DNA of 34,826 bases, from contig JACQVB010000188.1 in assembly GCA_016209985.1 (NCBI GenBank), positions 1 through 34,826 on the forward strand, written 5' to 3'. The DNA is from Gemmatimonadota bacterium. Lineage in GTDB: Bacteria; Gemmatimonadota; Gemmatimonadetes; Gemmatimonadales; GWC2-71-9. The number at the start of each line of letters is the position of its first letter. The stretch's first letter is position 1. The translations under genes and the position numbers were made by a program. Under the pieces are notes generated by a model that saw only the letters and a program-made list of their open reading frames with translations, ran no database searches and had not been told where the DNA came from. Positions 1 through 7,513 of this stretch are shown in pieces.

Positions 1-756
1 GGATACGAGGAAGCTGCTGGTCAGGGTGTTTTCGCCGGCATCAATGCCGTCCGCCGGCAAAGGGACGAAGAGCCGATCGTTTTGGGAAGGGACGACGGGT
101 ACATCGGCGTGCTCATCGACGATCTGGTTACGCGCGGAGTGGACGAGCCGTACCGGCTTTTCACATCGCGCGCGGAATACCGTCTTCTCCTCCGGCAGGA
201 CAACGCGCTTAAGAGGTTGGGCCCGCTCGCCGAGAAACTTGGGCTACTCACGACGGTGGAGGTTGCGGAGCTCAAGAAGCGCGTCGCCCTGGAGGACGCG
301 CTTCTCTCGACATCCGCCTCGGTTGCCTTGGGCGTTGACGCTGCCAACGAACTGCTGCGCGCACACGGCGAGCGCGAGATCTCAGAACCTCAGCGAGTGA
401 GGGATCTTGCCCGCCGCCCCAACGTTCCTCTTGGGCAACTTCTCTCCAAAGCGGGCGTCTCCTTTCCGGAATTGGATGAGGATGTGCTGGCCGGTGCGGA
501 GATTGAGCTGAAGTACGAAGGTTACGTGGCCCGAGAGCGCGATGCCGCGAGGAAGCTGGCGGATTTGGCGTCGTTTCGGTTGCCCTCAGAACTTTCCTAC
601 CTATCGCTTCTGACACTGAGCACGGAGGCTCGGCAGAAATTGGACCTCGTTCGTCCGGCCTCCTTGGCTCAGGCGGCCAGGATACCGGGTGTCTCCCCAA
701 GCGACCTCCAGAACCTGGTCGTTGAGGTAGTGAAGCTACGCCGTCCGGCGGCCTAG
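1..756 (+). CDS. mnmG: tRNA uridine-5-carboxymethylaminomethyl modification enzyme MnmG, C-terminal part (5' truncated)
   Basis: The reading frame is open from the first base of the window, so the N-terminal FAD-binding part lies outside. The visible 251 residues begin with GYEEAAGQGVFAGINA, the MnmG signature for the end of the FAD domain, followed by GRDDGYIGVLIDDLVTRGVDEPYRLFTSRAEYRLLLRQDNA-type sequence and the C-terminal helical domain that binds MnmE. With MnmE the enzyme installs the carboxymethylaminomethyl group on the wobble uridine of some tRNAs. The ORF-track start at 82 is an internal Met, not the true start. It ends in TAG 147 bases before parA, the usual origin-proximal order, but no rsmG lies between them. 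Identification is secure. Confidence 0.95.
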   Translation, partial: GYEEAAGQGVFAGINAVRRQRDEEPIVLGRDDGYIGVLIDDLVTRGVDEPYRLFTSRAEYRLLLRQDNALKRLGPLAEKLGLLTTVEVAELKKRVALEDALLSTSASVALGVDAANELLRAHGEREISEPQRVRDLARRPNVPLGQLLSKAGVSFPELDEDVLAGAEIELKYEGYVARERDAARKLADLASFRLPSELSYLSLLTLSTEARQKLDLVRPASLAQAARIPGVSPSDLQNLVVEVVKLRRPAA

Positions 757-768
757 GCTTTACCTGGT

Positions 769-784
769 TGTTTCACGTGAAACA
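769..784. promoter_or_regulatory. parS: parS centromere site (perfect 16-bp palindrome)
   Basis: The sequence TGTTTCACGTGAAACA is an exact match to the canonical bacterial parS palindrome bound by ParB. It lies 12 bases after the mnmG stop and about 120 bases upstream of parA. ParB loads here as a CTP-dependent clamp and spreads along DNA to form the partition complex. Confidence 0.96.
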
Positions 785-795
785 CTCCGAACTCC

Positions 796-824
796 TTTAC
801 CGCCTAGGCGACCGTTACTATATA
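796..824 (+). promoter_or_regulatory. Candidate promoter of the parAB operon
   Basis: A TTTACC -35-like hexamer (796-801) and TATATA -10-like hexamer (819-824) are separated by 17 bases, about 80 bases before the parA GTG. A perfect 10-bp palindrome CGCCTAGGCG (801-810) overlaps the -35 end, and its half TAGGCG recurs just after the -10 box (825-830), so the promoter could be operator-controlled. This is a visual match only. Confidence 0.45.
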
Positions 825-903
825 TAGGCGTTAGTCGCGTCCCCCGTCGGAGCGCCCGCCGACCGCAATTTGCGTAAGTACTGTCCTAGTAAGGAGTTAC
901 AGC

Positions 904-1716
904 GTGGGCAGGGTCATAACCATAGCGAATCAAAAGGGAGGCGTTGGCAAGACCACGACCGCCGTGAATCTTGCTGCCTCCTTGGCGGCGGCGGAACGAC
1001 GCACCCTCTTAATCGATGCCGATCCACAAGCAAACGCCACCAGTGGAGTAGGAATCGACCGGCGCTCCGTCAGTGCATCGCTCTATGACGCGTTGATGGA
1101 TGACGTTCCTCTCGCTCGTGTTGTCCGCGGTGCCGTAAACTTCCCCTCGCTCGACGTCGTTCCCGCAACACAGGATCTGGTCGGAGCGGAAATCGAGCTC
1201 GTTAATCGAAGTGCTCGCGAATCGGTCATGCGGCAGCGACTCGCCCAGGTCCGGGACGATTACGAATTTGTATTGATCGATTGCCCACCGTCACTCGGCC
1301 TGCTCACCCTGAACATGCTGGCGGCCGCCGACGCCGTCATCATTCCGATACAGTGCGAGTACTATGCCCTCGAGGGTCTCTCGCAATTGCTGAATACCAT
1401 CAAGGTGGTTCAACAGAATTTCAATGCGGATCTTGCGATTGAAGGGGTATTGCTGACGATGTACGACCCGCGCCTGAATCTCTCCAGGCAAGTTGCGATA
1501 GAGGCGCAGGAATACTTCGGGCCAAAGATGTTCCGCAGCGCCATACCGCGGAATGTGCGCCTTGCCGAGGCTCCCAGTTTCGGTCAACCCATCCTTCTTT
1601 ACGACGTCCAGTCCGTGGGCGCGAAGAGCTATCTATCGCTGGCACAAGAGCTTATCAGGCGGATCGAGCTCGTTCGCGCGGCGGCGACCACCCCTGCCAA
1701 ACAGGTGCCCGCGTGA
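904..1716 (+). CDS. parA: Chromosome partitioning ATPase ParA/Soj
   Basis: A 270-aa deviant-Walker-A ATPase of the usual ParA length for chromosomal systems. The P-loop KGGVGKTTT lies at residues 11-19 with the signature lysine at K11. DADPQANAT (about residues 38-46) and the Walker B-type FVLIDCPPSLGLLT (about 122-135) follow. It starts at GTG 904, preceded by a clear AAGGAG ribosome site 7 bases upstream. ParA binds DNA non-specifically as an ATP dimer and drives movement of ParB-parS complexes. It overlaps parB by four bases (GTGA), so the two are translationally coupled, and parS lies in its upstream region. Confidence 0.96.
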   Translation: MGRVITIANQKGGVGKTTTAVNLAASLAAAERRTLLIDADPQANATSGVGIDRRSVSASLYDALMDDVPLARVVRGAVNFPSLDVVPATQDLVGAEIELVNRSARESVMRQRLAQVRDDYEFVLIDCPPSLGLLTLNMLAAADAVIIPIQCEYYALEGLSQLLNTIKVVQQNFNADLAIEGVLLTMYDPRLNLSRQVAIEAQEYFGPKMFRSAIPRNVRLAEAPSFGQPILLYDVQSVGAKSYLSLAQELIRRIELVRAAATTPAKQVPA

Positions 1717-2606
1717 GTGACCCAGGCCATCGCCGACGGCTTGGTCGAGGCCTCGAGGCGCTACTGGGGCCGTCCGTGGCGGAAGCTCGTGCGGAAGGGT
1801 CGCTCACGCAGCTTCCACTCGCCGCGATACGGCCCAACCCCTATCAGCCGCGCCACGTCTTCGACGAGGGTGCGCTGGAGGAACTCAAGGAATCCCTGAA
1901 GGCATCGGGCTTGCTTCAGCCAATCATCGTTCGACCGGCCGCTGGGGGAACGTTCGAGTTGATTGCCGGAGAGCGTCGTTGGCGAGCGGCCGAGCGTCTC
2001 GGATGGAAGGACATCGGTGCCGTCGTTCGGGAGGTGGACGATCGTACGCTGCTGACGCTGGCCCTGGTTGAGAATCTCCAGCGCGACGCATTGTCACCAA
2101 TCGATGAAGCCCGGGGCTACCAGCGGCTGGTCGTGGAGTTCAGCGTATCGCAGAATGAGCTCGGCGGAATGGTAGGGCGCGAGCGCTCTACCGTGGCCAA
2201 TGCCCTTCGCCTTCTCAAGCTTCCCGAAGATGTTCAGGAGCTCGTGCATGGCGGTCAATTGTCAACTGGTCACGCCCGAGCGCTTCTGCAGCTCAAAGAT
2301 GGAGAGGAGATGGGTCGGCTCGCGCGGCAGACCGTTGAGCAGGGCCTATCGGTGCGCGAACTGGAAGCGCTGGTGCGCGGTGACCGCCAACCACAGCGAA
2401 GGGCTCGCGGCGGGACGCGCACCCCACGTGTCCGGCAGGCGGGACCCGATGTGCGGCGAGTCGAAGAGGCTCTGCGTCACCGGCTCCGCACCGACGTGTT
2501 CCTCACGCCCAGGGGGAAGGGCGGTCGGGTGAGTATCACCTTCTACTCCAACGAAGATCTTGCACGCCTCCTCCACATTATTCTCGGGGAGCCGTTCGAA
2601 GGATGA
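1713..2606 (+). CDS. parB: Chromosome partitioning protein ParB/Spo0J (parS-binding CTPase clamp)
   Basis: A 297-aa ParB. The N-terminal ParA-stimulating tail GRGLEALLG (residues 11-19) is followed by the ParB/Srx domain beginning IRPNPYQPR (39-47). The CTP-binding arginine patch GERRWRAA is at residues 86-93, ENLQRDALSPIDEA at 120-133, and the helix-turn-helix SQNELGGMVGRERSTVANAL at about 146-165. The basic linker (about 224-245) leads to a C-terminal dimerisation domain. The GTG start overlaps the parA stop by four bases, and its own stop overlaps the next ATG (ATGA). It is predicted to load at the perfect parS upstream of parA. Confidence 0.96.
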   Translation: MSDPGHRRRLGRGLEALLGPSVAEARAEGSLTQLPLAAIRPNPYQPRHVFDEGALEELKESLKASGLLQPIIVRPAAGGTFELIAGERRWRAAERLGWKDIGAVVREVDDRTLLTLALVENLQRDALSPIDEARGYQRLVVEFSVSQNELGGMVGRERSTVANALRLLKLPEDVQELVHGGQLSTGHARALLQLKDGEEMGRLARQTVEQGLSVRELEALVRGDRQPQRRARGGTRTPRVRQAGPDVRRVEEALRHRLRTDVFLTPRGKGGRVSITFYSNEDLARLLHIILGEPFEG

Positions 2607-3394
2607 CCCGCGAGCGGCGGGCGCTCACCATCATGATCCATCGCGATGGTGCGCTGGAGTCACTATCCTATCGCGTTCCCTTGTGGGCATTCCGCGCGGC
2701 CGTTGGGGCGGCGATTACCGTGGCTTGTTTGCTCCTTCTCGCCGTGCTTCTCTACGGGCCGACCGTGCGGGCCGCCGCGCGGGTTCCCTTCCTGACCCGC
2801 GAGATCGCCCGGCTCAACGCCGACAACGAGCAGGTGCGCCAACTGGCCGGCCGCCTGGTGGAAATGGAAGCTCGCTACGCGCAGGTCCGTACGATGCTCG
2901 GAGGGGATATCGCTCCTCCGGCGCAATCCGCCGGCGACGCCTTGCCCATTGCTCATCCGGTGCTGGCCTCTCGACCAGGTCGACGGGCCACGACCGCCGG
3001 ACCGTCCGTCCCCCATCGATGGCCACTCGATGAACGAGGTGTGGTGACGCGGGGCCAGATATCGGAAGGGAGCGCCGATGAGACCCATCCGGGAATCGAC
3101 ATCGCGGTGCCTCTCGGAACGCCAATCCGCGCTTCGGGTGGCGGGACCGTAAGTCGCACCGGCCGCGATCCGGAATACGGCATCTACGTGCTTCTCACGC
3201 ACCCTGACGGCTACCAGACGATGTACGGGCACACGTCACGGCTACTCGTTTCCGAGGGTGATGAAGTGAACGCAGGACAGGTGATAGCGCTCTCCGGCTC
3301 GACCGGGCGTTCGAGCGCACCTCACCTGCACTTTGAAATTCGACGCGACGGGCGTTCCATCGATCCTCGGTCTGTCGTGCTGGAGGACTCTTGA
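2603..3394 (+). CDS. Membrane-anchored M23 (LytM) peptidoglycan endopeptidase with coiled coil
   Basis: A 263-aa protein with one hydrophobic segment (about residues 28-52), a short coiled-coil-like stretch (LTREIARLNADNEQVRQLAG, about 64-83) and a C-terminal M23 domain. All expected motifs are present: HPGID (zinc ligands H162 and D166), MYGH (H210) and HLHFE (H241/H243). It therefore looks catalytically competent, unlike degenerate LytM activators such as EnvC or NlpD. It should sit in the inner membrane with the peptidase outside, cutting peptide cross-links. It overlaps parB by four bases and runs into a bactofilin gene. M23-bactofilin gene pairs are known cell-shape modules; here the pair is fused to the par operon. 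Confidence 0.92.
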   Translation: MTRERRALTIMIHRDGALESLSYRVPLWAFRAAVGAAITVACLLLLAVLLYGPTVRAAARVPFLTREIARLNADNEQVRQLAGRLVEMEARYAQVRTMLGGDIAPPAQSAGDALPIAHPVLASRPGRRATTAGPSVPHRWPLDERGVVTRGQISEGSADETHPGIDIAVPLGTPIRASGGGTVSRTGRDPEYGIYVLLTHPDGYQTMYGHTSRLLVSEGDEVNAGQVIALSGSTGRSSAPHLHFEIRRDGRSIDPRSVVLEDS

Positions 3395-3396
3395 CC

Positions 3397-3837
3397 ATGG
3401 CCATTGTATCAACGCGCAGCGAGGCGAGCCTCCGGGACGGCGGCGCTCGATCCGGAGGCCGGGAAGCCCTGTCGGTGATTGCCGCCGGGACCAAGATCAC
3501 CGGTGAGCTCGTTTCCGACGGTATCGTCAAGATAGAAGGAACCGTGATTGGCAGCATTCACGCGGACCGGCAAGTCCTGGTCGCGAAAGGCGGAATCATC
3601 CAGGGGGACATCTTTACCCGCGACGCGATTGTGGGCGGTGAGATTCACGGGGCGATCCTGGCGGATGAGCGCGTCGAAGTCCAGGCAAGCTCGATTATCC
3701 ATGGTGACATCACCACCCTTCGCATAGTGATCCATGAGGGCGGCGAGGTGAACGGCCACGTCCGCATGGGGAACCCCCAAGCCATCGAGCAGGCAAAGGC
3801 AGAGGCAGCCACGAAGGGTGCCCCGGTTGCGGAATGA
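3397..3837 (+). CDS. Bactofilin family cytoskeletal protein (DUF583)
   Basis: About 146 aa. The central bactofilin beta-helix repeats are visible: GTKITGELVSDGIVKIEGTV, then VLVAKGGIIQGDIFTRDAIV and SSIIHGDITTLRIVIHEGG, flanked by short disordered ends. Bactofilins polymerise without nucleotide into filaments that position wall enzymes and, in Myxococcus, the ParABS machinery. The start is uncertain. ATG 3397 has GGAGG ten bases upstream. TTG 3391 overlaps the M23 stop as TTGA, matching the four-base overlaps elsewhere in this operon, and would add two residues. It is the last gene of the par operon and is followed by an AT-rich intergenic region. Confidence 0.93.
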   Translation: MAIVSTRSEASLRDGGARSGGREALSVIAAGTKITGELVSDGIVKIEGTVIGSIHADRQVLVAKGGIIQGDIFTRDAIVGGEIHGAILADERVEVQASSIIHGDITTLRIVIHEGGEVNGHVRMGNPQAIEQAKAEAATKGAPVAE

Positions 3838-3850
3838 GATTTCCACACGA

Positions 3851-3895
3851 GATGTTAGTTCTTTGATATCACCTAATGTGCTAACCTACAACATC
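3851..3895. other. Imperfect inverted repeat in AT-rich intergenic region after bactofilin
   Basis: GATGTTAG (3851-3858) is mirrored by CTAAC (3881-3885) and ACATC (3891-3895), with a five-base insertion in the right arm. It lies in a 129-base gene-free gap that is clearly more AT-rich than its surroundings. It could be a weak terminator for the par operon or a regulator site for the Nif3-like gene. No T-run follows, so a classical intrinsic terminator is not supported. Confidence 0.25.
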
Positions 3896-3947
3896 TTACT
3901 GAGACCACCTGTGAACGATGTTTCGATTACTCACACGTTGGTGTCGC

Positions 3948-3953
3948 TATAAT
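3948..3953 (+). promoter_or_regulatory. Consensus -10 box upstream of the Nif3-like gene
   Basis: TATAAT lies 13 bases before the GTG start at 3967. No good -35 hexamer is visible (GATTAC 17 bases upstream is poor), and no Shine-Dalgarno precedes the GTG. A start site about seven bases after the box would give a leader of only about six bases. Confidence 0.5.
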
Positions 3954-3966
3954 GACCCGATAGTTT

Positions 3967-4758
3967 GTGTCTCCCACCATCGCTCCCACGGCTGAGTCTC
4001 ACGGGGTAGCTCTTCCGGACCTAGTCACCTATCTCGACGGCTATCTCCGGATTTCCGAAGTGCCCGACGACCCACGCGCTCACAACGGGCTCCAGCTAGA
4101 AAACAGCGGATCGGTGACCCGGATCATTGCCGCGGTTGATGCCTCGCGGGGTGCTATCCATCTCGGGGTCGAAGCGCGCGGCAACCTGCTCCTGGTTCAT
4201 CACGGGCTCTTCTGGGGAGGAAGCGGGCCCTTGGTCGGTCCGCACGGGCTCCGCGTACGGATGCTCATCGCGGCGGACATGGCCGTCTATTCCGCTCATC
4301 TGCCGCTCGACTGTCATCGGGAAGTCGGAAACAATTTCGTTCTCGCCCGCAAGCTCGACGTAGAGAACCTGCGGCCGTTCGGAGGGGCGTACGGCGTTCA
4401 GATCGGTGTAGCCGGTGATCTTTCGATCGGGCGAAACGCATTGGTTGCCAAGCTCCAGGGAGAGCTTGGCATCACCCCCCGGCTGGTTCCCGCGGGTCCC
4501 GAGCGCGTCAGCCGCATTGGCATCGTCACCGGTGCAGGGACTTCTGAGCTGGCCGCCGCGGTAGCTGAGGGATTGGACACCTTCCTAACCGGCGAAGGAC
4601 CCCACCATAGCTATCTGCAGGCGGAAGAGCTGGGAATCAACCTGATTTACGCCGGTCACTACGCCACGGAAACCGTTGGTGTGAAAGCGCTGGCAGCGCA
4701 GCTGAGCGGGCGTTTCGGGTTACCCTGGGAGTTCGTCGACTACCCCACGGGAATGTGA
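3967..4758 (+). CDS. Nif3-like dinuclear metal center hexameric protein (DUF34)
   Basis: A 263-aa protein of the Nif3/YbgI/DUF34 family. Metal-site motifs are visible: LLLVHHGLFWG (about residues 75-85), YSAHLPLDCHREVGNN (about 104-119) and the C-terminal GEGPHHSYL and YAGHYATET. The family forms ring-shaped hexamers with two metals per subunit. The cellular role is not settled; the GTP cyclohydrolase annotation sometimes given is weak. It starts at GTG 3967 just downstream of a TATAAT box with no ribosome site. It stands alone between the par operon and a convergent minus-strand operon whose last stop is four bases away. Confidence 0.9.
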   Translation: MSPTIAPTAESHGVALPDLVTYLDGYLRISEVPDDPRAHNGLQLENSGSVTRIIAAVDASRGAIHLGVEARGNLLLVHHGLFWGGSGPLVGPHGLRVRMLIAADMAVYSAHLPLDCHREVGNNFVLARKLDVENLRPFGGAYGVQIGVAGDLSIGRNALVAKLQGELGITPRLVPAGPERVSRIGIVTGAGTSELAAAVAEGLDTFLTGEGPHHSYLQAEELGINLIYAGHYATETVGVKALAAQLSGRFGLPWEFVDYPTGM

Positions 4759-4761
4759 AGG

Positions 4762-5055
4762 TCAGCCTCGAACCGGCACGACGAAACGCACCGTGACGGT
4801 TTCCGCAGTCTGCGGCAGAATGCTGTAGGCACATTGGTCTCCCACCAAACGCTTGACTCCGGCAAGCTCGGCTTCTTCGATCCGCGGTACATCACGGTAG
4901 ACGATCTCGAAGGTGCTGCCCGAAATCACTTGATACGAGACCGGCCGGCCGGCAAGGCGATGATGTGGGTCGACCCGGGCCAAGCCTTCAGCCAGCCGCT
5001 TCTGTACGGCAGAAAGACGCTCCCGCAGGACCGGATCGGTTACGGTGTGCGGCAT
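4762..5055 (-). CDS. Small conserved-looking protein of unknown function downstream of queG
   Basis: A 97-aa ORF that I do not recognise. It overlaps the 3' end of queG by 16 bases in another frame, so it is probably translationally coupled as the last gene of that operon. The N-terminal half is charged and helical (LRERLSAVQKRLAEGLARVD); the C-terminal half is rich in alternating hydrophobic residues (YQVISGSTFEIVYRDV, VTVRFVVPV), consistent with a small alpha/beta fold. It has no signal peptide or membrane segment and no cysteine pattern beyond one C. The plus-strand ORF 4834-5163 over the same DNA lacks operon context. Confidence 0.6.
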   Translation of the reverse strand: MPHTVTDPVLRERLSAVQKRLAEGLARVDPHHRLAGRPVSYQVISGSTFEIVYRDVPRIEEAELAGVKRLVGDQCAYSILPQTAETVTVRFVVPVRG

Positions 5056-6002
5056 TCCGCTATCCGGTTGGTGTTGGCCAATGCGATGCGTGCGTTGCGA
5101 CGCATTCCCTCGGGCCCGGGCCGAGCCAGCGCGGTGGAGGAGTACCGCTTCAGGAACTCCTGATCGGAGATCCCGGACAGCTCCTCCAAATCAAGTAGTG
5201 CGAGATCGGGATTCGGCAGCAGGTCTTGATCGGCCGATTCCGAAGCGAAACTCACGTTCCAAGGACAAACGTCCTGGCACATGTCGCAACCAAAAACGTG
5301 CGCGTCCAGTAGCTGAGCGAGATCGGGCTCGATGGGTCCGCTATACTCGATGGTCAAGTACGAGATACAGCGCCGGCTGTCCAACACCCGCTCCTCCGGG
5401 AAAGCGTTGGTGGGGCATGCATCCAGGCAGCGGCGGCAGGACCCGCAACGGTCGGCCTCGAAGTGGAGGTCGACCGCGAGATCGAGACTCGTGAGGACGC
5501 AACCCAGAAAAAGGAACGAGCCAAGCCGCGGATCGATCAACATCGTGTTCTTACCGATCCAGCCGAGGCCCGCACGTTGCGCCAGTTCGCGTTCCGGTAC
5601 CGGCCCGGCGTCCAGGTATGCTGTGGCAAGCGTCCCGCCGGGCCCCAGCGACTGGATGTAAGAAGCGAGGTCCTCCAGTGGCTGGCGCAGGGTCGAGTGG
5701 TAGTCGACGGCCCGCGCGTACTTGGCCACCAGTCCCGCATTCGCTCTGTCGGGCGGGTCGGGGTGAAAGTGGTTTCTGGTCACGACCACCGCCCGCGTCG
5801 TACCTGGTAGAATCGAGGACGGCTCGCACCGGCGCTCTGCCTGCCGATGCATGTAGGTCATGGTCCCCGCCATTCCCGCGTCCAGCCAGCGGCGCAGTTG
5901 GGCCGCATGCGGAATCGCCGCGAGGTCGGCGATGCCCACGGAATTGAACCCGAGCGCCATCCCGCGATCCTTTACCGCCGCCGAGAGTGACTGTGCCGTC
6001 AT
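5040..6002 (-). CDS. queG: Epoxyqueuosine reductase QueG
   Basis: 320 aa from ATG 6002, which overlaps the stop of the upstream gene as ATGA. The ORF-track start at 6098 reads through that upstream gene and is rejected. QueG reduces epoxyqueuosine to queuosine in tRNA, the last step of queuosine synthesis, using cobalamin and two 4Fe-4S clusters. Both clusters are visible: CGSCRRCLDACP, and FGCDMCQDVCPWN with its partner cysteine in RRCISYLT. The cobalamin-binding N-terminal half carries LGFNSVGIADL and GLGWIGKNTMLI. The length matches family members without the C-terminal HEAT repeats. No other queuosine genes are nearby. Confidence 0.95.
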   Translation of the reverse strand: MTAQSLSAAVKDRGMALGFNSVGIADLAAIPHAAQLRRWLDAGMAGTMTYMHRQAERRCEPSSILPGTTRAVVVTRNHFHPDPPDRANAGLVAKYARAVDYHSTLRQPLEDLASYIQSLGPGGTLATAYLDAGPVPERELAQRAGLGWIGKNTMLIDPRLGSFLFLGCVLTSLDLAVDLHFEADRCGSCRRCLDACPTNAFPEERVLDSRRCISYLTIEYSGPIEPDLAQLLDAHVFGCDMCQDVCPWNVSFASESADQDLLPNPDLALLDLEELSGISDQEFLKRYSSTALARPGPEGMRRNARIALANTNRIAECRTP

Positions 6003-6232
6003 AAGTGGAGGAGTTTTCGACGCCACTCGGCGAAGCGGATCACGTCGTCTATGGGCGGGACCGTTTCCTCGTCCCCGTACGCGGTATACATCCGCCACCG
6101 CAGGTACTCACCGGGGGGAAGGGGCAGAAACGGCGGGGTCCGGTACCAGCGGCGCGCGCGAAAAGCCCAGGCTGCACCGAGGAGATCGAGAGCGAGACGG
6201 GGCCGGAGTATCGCCCGAACCACCAGTGCCAT
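5999..6232 (-). CDS. Small basic protein of unknown function, upstream of and coupled to queG
   Basis: About 77 aa from Met at 6232. The ORF extends to 6391, but that extension would overlap the start of the divergent PLP-enzyme gene. The sequence is aromatic and basic, with a hydrophobic N-terminal stretch (MALVVRAILRPRLALDLLG) followed by WAFRARRWYRTPPFLPLPP and YLRWRMYTAYGDEE. Its stop overlaps the queG start by four bases, which is the main evidence that it is real. The N-terminal segment could be membrane-associated. I do not recognise the family. Confidence 0.6.
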   Translation of the reverse strand: MALVVRAILRPRLALDLLGAAWAFRARRWYRTPPFLPLPPGEYLRWRMYTAYGDEETVPPIDDVIRFAEWRRKLLHL

Positions 6233-6347
6233 TGCCAGTCGCCCCCAGGTGCGGGGTGATTGGGAAGGCGCCGAATGACTTTCCTTGTTCAAATGGTCTC
6301 GCTCCGCCGCCAAGGTTGGATCGAAGCCTCGGGTCTCCCTGTCACTG

Positions 6348-6353
6348 TATATT
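6348..6353 (+). promoter_or_regulatory. -10 box for a probably leaderless transcript of the class V aminotransferase operon
   Basis: TATATT ends eight bases before ATG 6362. No Shine-Dalgarno is present in the short interval, and no convincing -35 hexamer is visible. The spacing puts the expected transcription start at or next to the start codon. Confidence 0.5.
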
Positions 6354-6361
6354 GGGTACCG

Positions 6362-7513
6362 ATGGCCGGCGCAAGCACCGCACAGGCGCACCGATTGGCG
6401 CGCTACCGCACCGAGTTCCCGATCTTCGAGCGACAGATCTATCTCAATTCCTGCTCGCTCGGCGCGCTATCGAAGCGTTCTCGCGCCAAGGTCGTGGAAC
6501 TCCTCGACGTGTGGGAAAGCCGCGGTGCCGCGGCCTGGTATGATGTCTGGTGGCAAGCCCTCGCCGATCTGCGGGGCGGGTATGCCGGTGTCATCGGAGC
6601 CCACCCCGCCGAGATCGCGCTCCATGCATCGGTCTCCACGGCTACGGCGGTCTTGGCGAGCGCGCTCGACTACACCGACCGGCCCAAGGTGGTCACCACA
6701 TCGCTCGATTTCCCGACGGTCGTGTACCAATGGCTTGCCAAACGACCATTGGGAGTCGACGTCGAGATTGTCGAAAGCCGCGACGGGATCTCGGTGGCGC
6801 CCGAGGCTCTTGCCCGCGCCATCGACGATCGTACGGCTCTGGTCGCCACCTCTCATGTTTTTTTCACCAGCGGTGCGATACAGGACATCCAGGCGGTGGC
6901 CGCCGCGGCCCACCAGAAGGGCGCGTTGTGCTTGATCGATGCGTACCAAAGCGCAGGCCAGGTTCCCATCGACGTCCACGCGTCGGGCGTCGATTTCCTT
7001 ACCGCAGGGGGCCTGAAATGGCTGCTGGGTGGTACCGGCATCGTTTTTCTTTACGTCCGGAATGGTCTGGTGAAGGAACTGAAACCGAGTGTGACGGGCT
7101 GGTTTGCCCACGGGCGGCAATTTGCCTTCGAATCCCGGTCGATCGAATGGCAGGAAGATGCGCGCCGGTTCGAACAAGGGACGCCGGCACTGGCCGCCGT
7201 GTATGCTCAGCTCGGCGGATTGGAGTTGATCAACGAAATCGGTATTCCGGCCATTCGCTCAACGGTGAGTGAGCTTACGGAAGACCTGATCTCGCGGGCC
7301 CGGAGTGCGGGGCTGAAGCCCAAAGTTGCCGATGACGCCAGCCAGCGCTCGGCTATCGTGATGATTCCCGCCGCGAATCCGGCCCAGGAAGTGCGGCGGC
7401 TGGCGGAAGCGGGAATCGTGGCGGACGCCCGGCCGGACCACGTCCGGCTTTCTCCATTTTTCTACAATCTCTTCGAGGATAATGGGGCAGCGATCGAAGT
7501 CCTCGCGTCTTGA
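6362..7513 (+). CDS. PLP-dependent class V aminotransferase-fold enzyme (cysteine desulfurase/kynureninase-like)
   Basis: About 383 aa from ATG 6362; the ORF-track start at 6260 adds residues unlike the family and would leave the -10 box inside the gene. The PLP-binding features of fold type I are present: LIDAYQSAGQVPIDV with the cofactor-pairing Asp, and the Schiff-base lysine in LTAGGLKWLLGG. LNSCSLGALSKRS at the N-terminus forms the substrate-entry loop. The family includes cysteine desulfurases, kynureninases and isopenicillin-N epimerase-like proteins, and the substrate cannot be told from sequence. It overlaps the LOG-family gene by 32 bases and heads a three-gene operon with the DHS-like enzyme. 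Confidence 0.85.
   Translation: MAGASTAQAHRLARYRTEFPIFERQIYLNSCSLGALSKRSRAKVVELLDVWESRGAAAWYDVWWQALADLRGGYAGVIGAHPAEIALHASVSTATAVLASALDYTDRPKVVTTSLDFPTVVYQWLAKRPLGVDVEIVESRDGISVAPEALARAIDDRTALVATSHVFFTSGAIQDIQAVAAAAHQKGALCLIDAYQSAGQVPIDVHASGVDFLTAGGLKWLLGGTGIVFLYVRNGLVKELKPSVTGWFAHGRQFAFESRSIEWQEDARRFEQGTPALAAVYAQLGGLELINEIGIPAIRSTVSELTEDLISRARSAGLKPKVADDASQRSAIVMIPAANPAQEVRRLAEAGIVADARPDHVRLSPFFYNLFEDNGAAIEVLAS

Noticed and set aside
4834-5163. 109-aa plus-strand ORF over the queG 3' region
   Set aside because: Opposite to queG and the coupled 97-aa gene; no ribosome site and no operon context.
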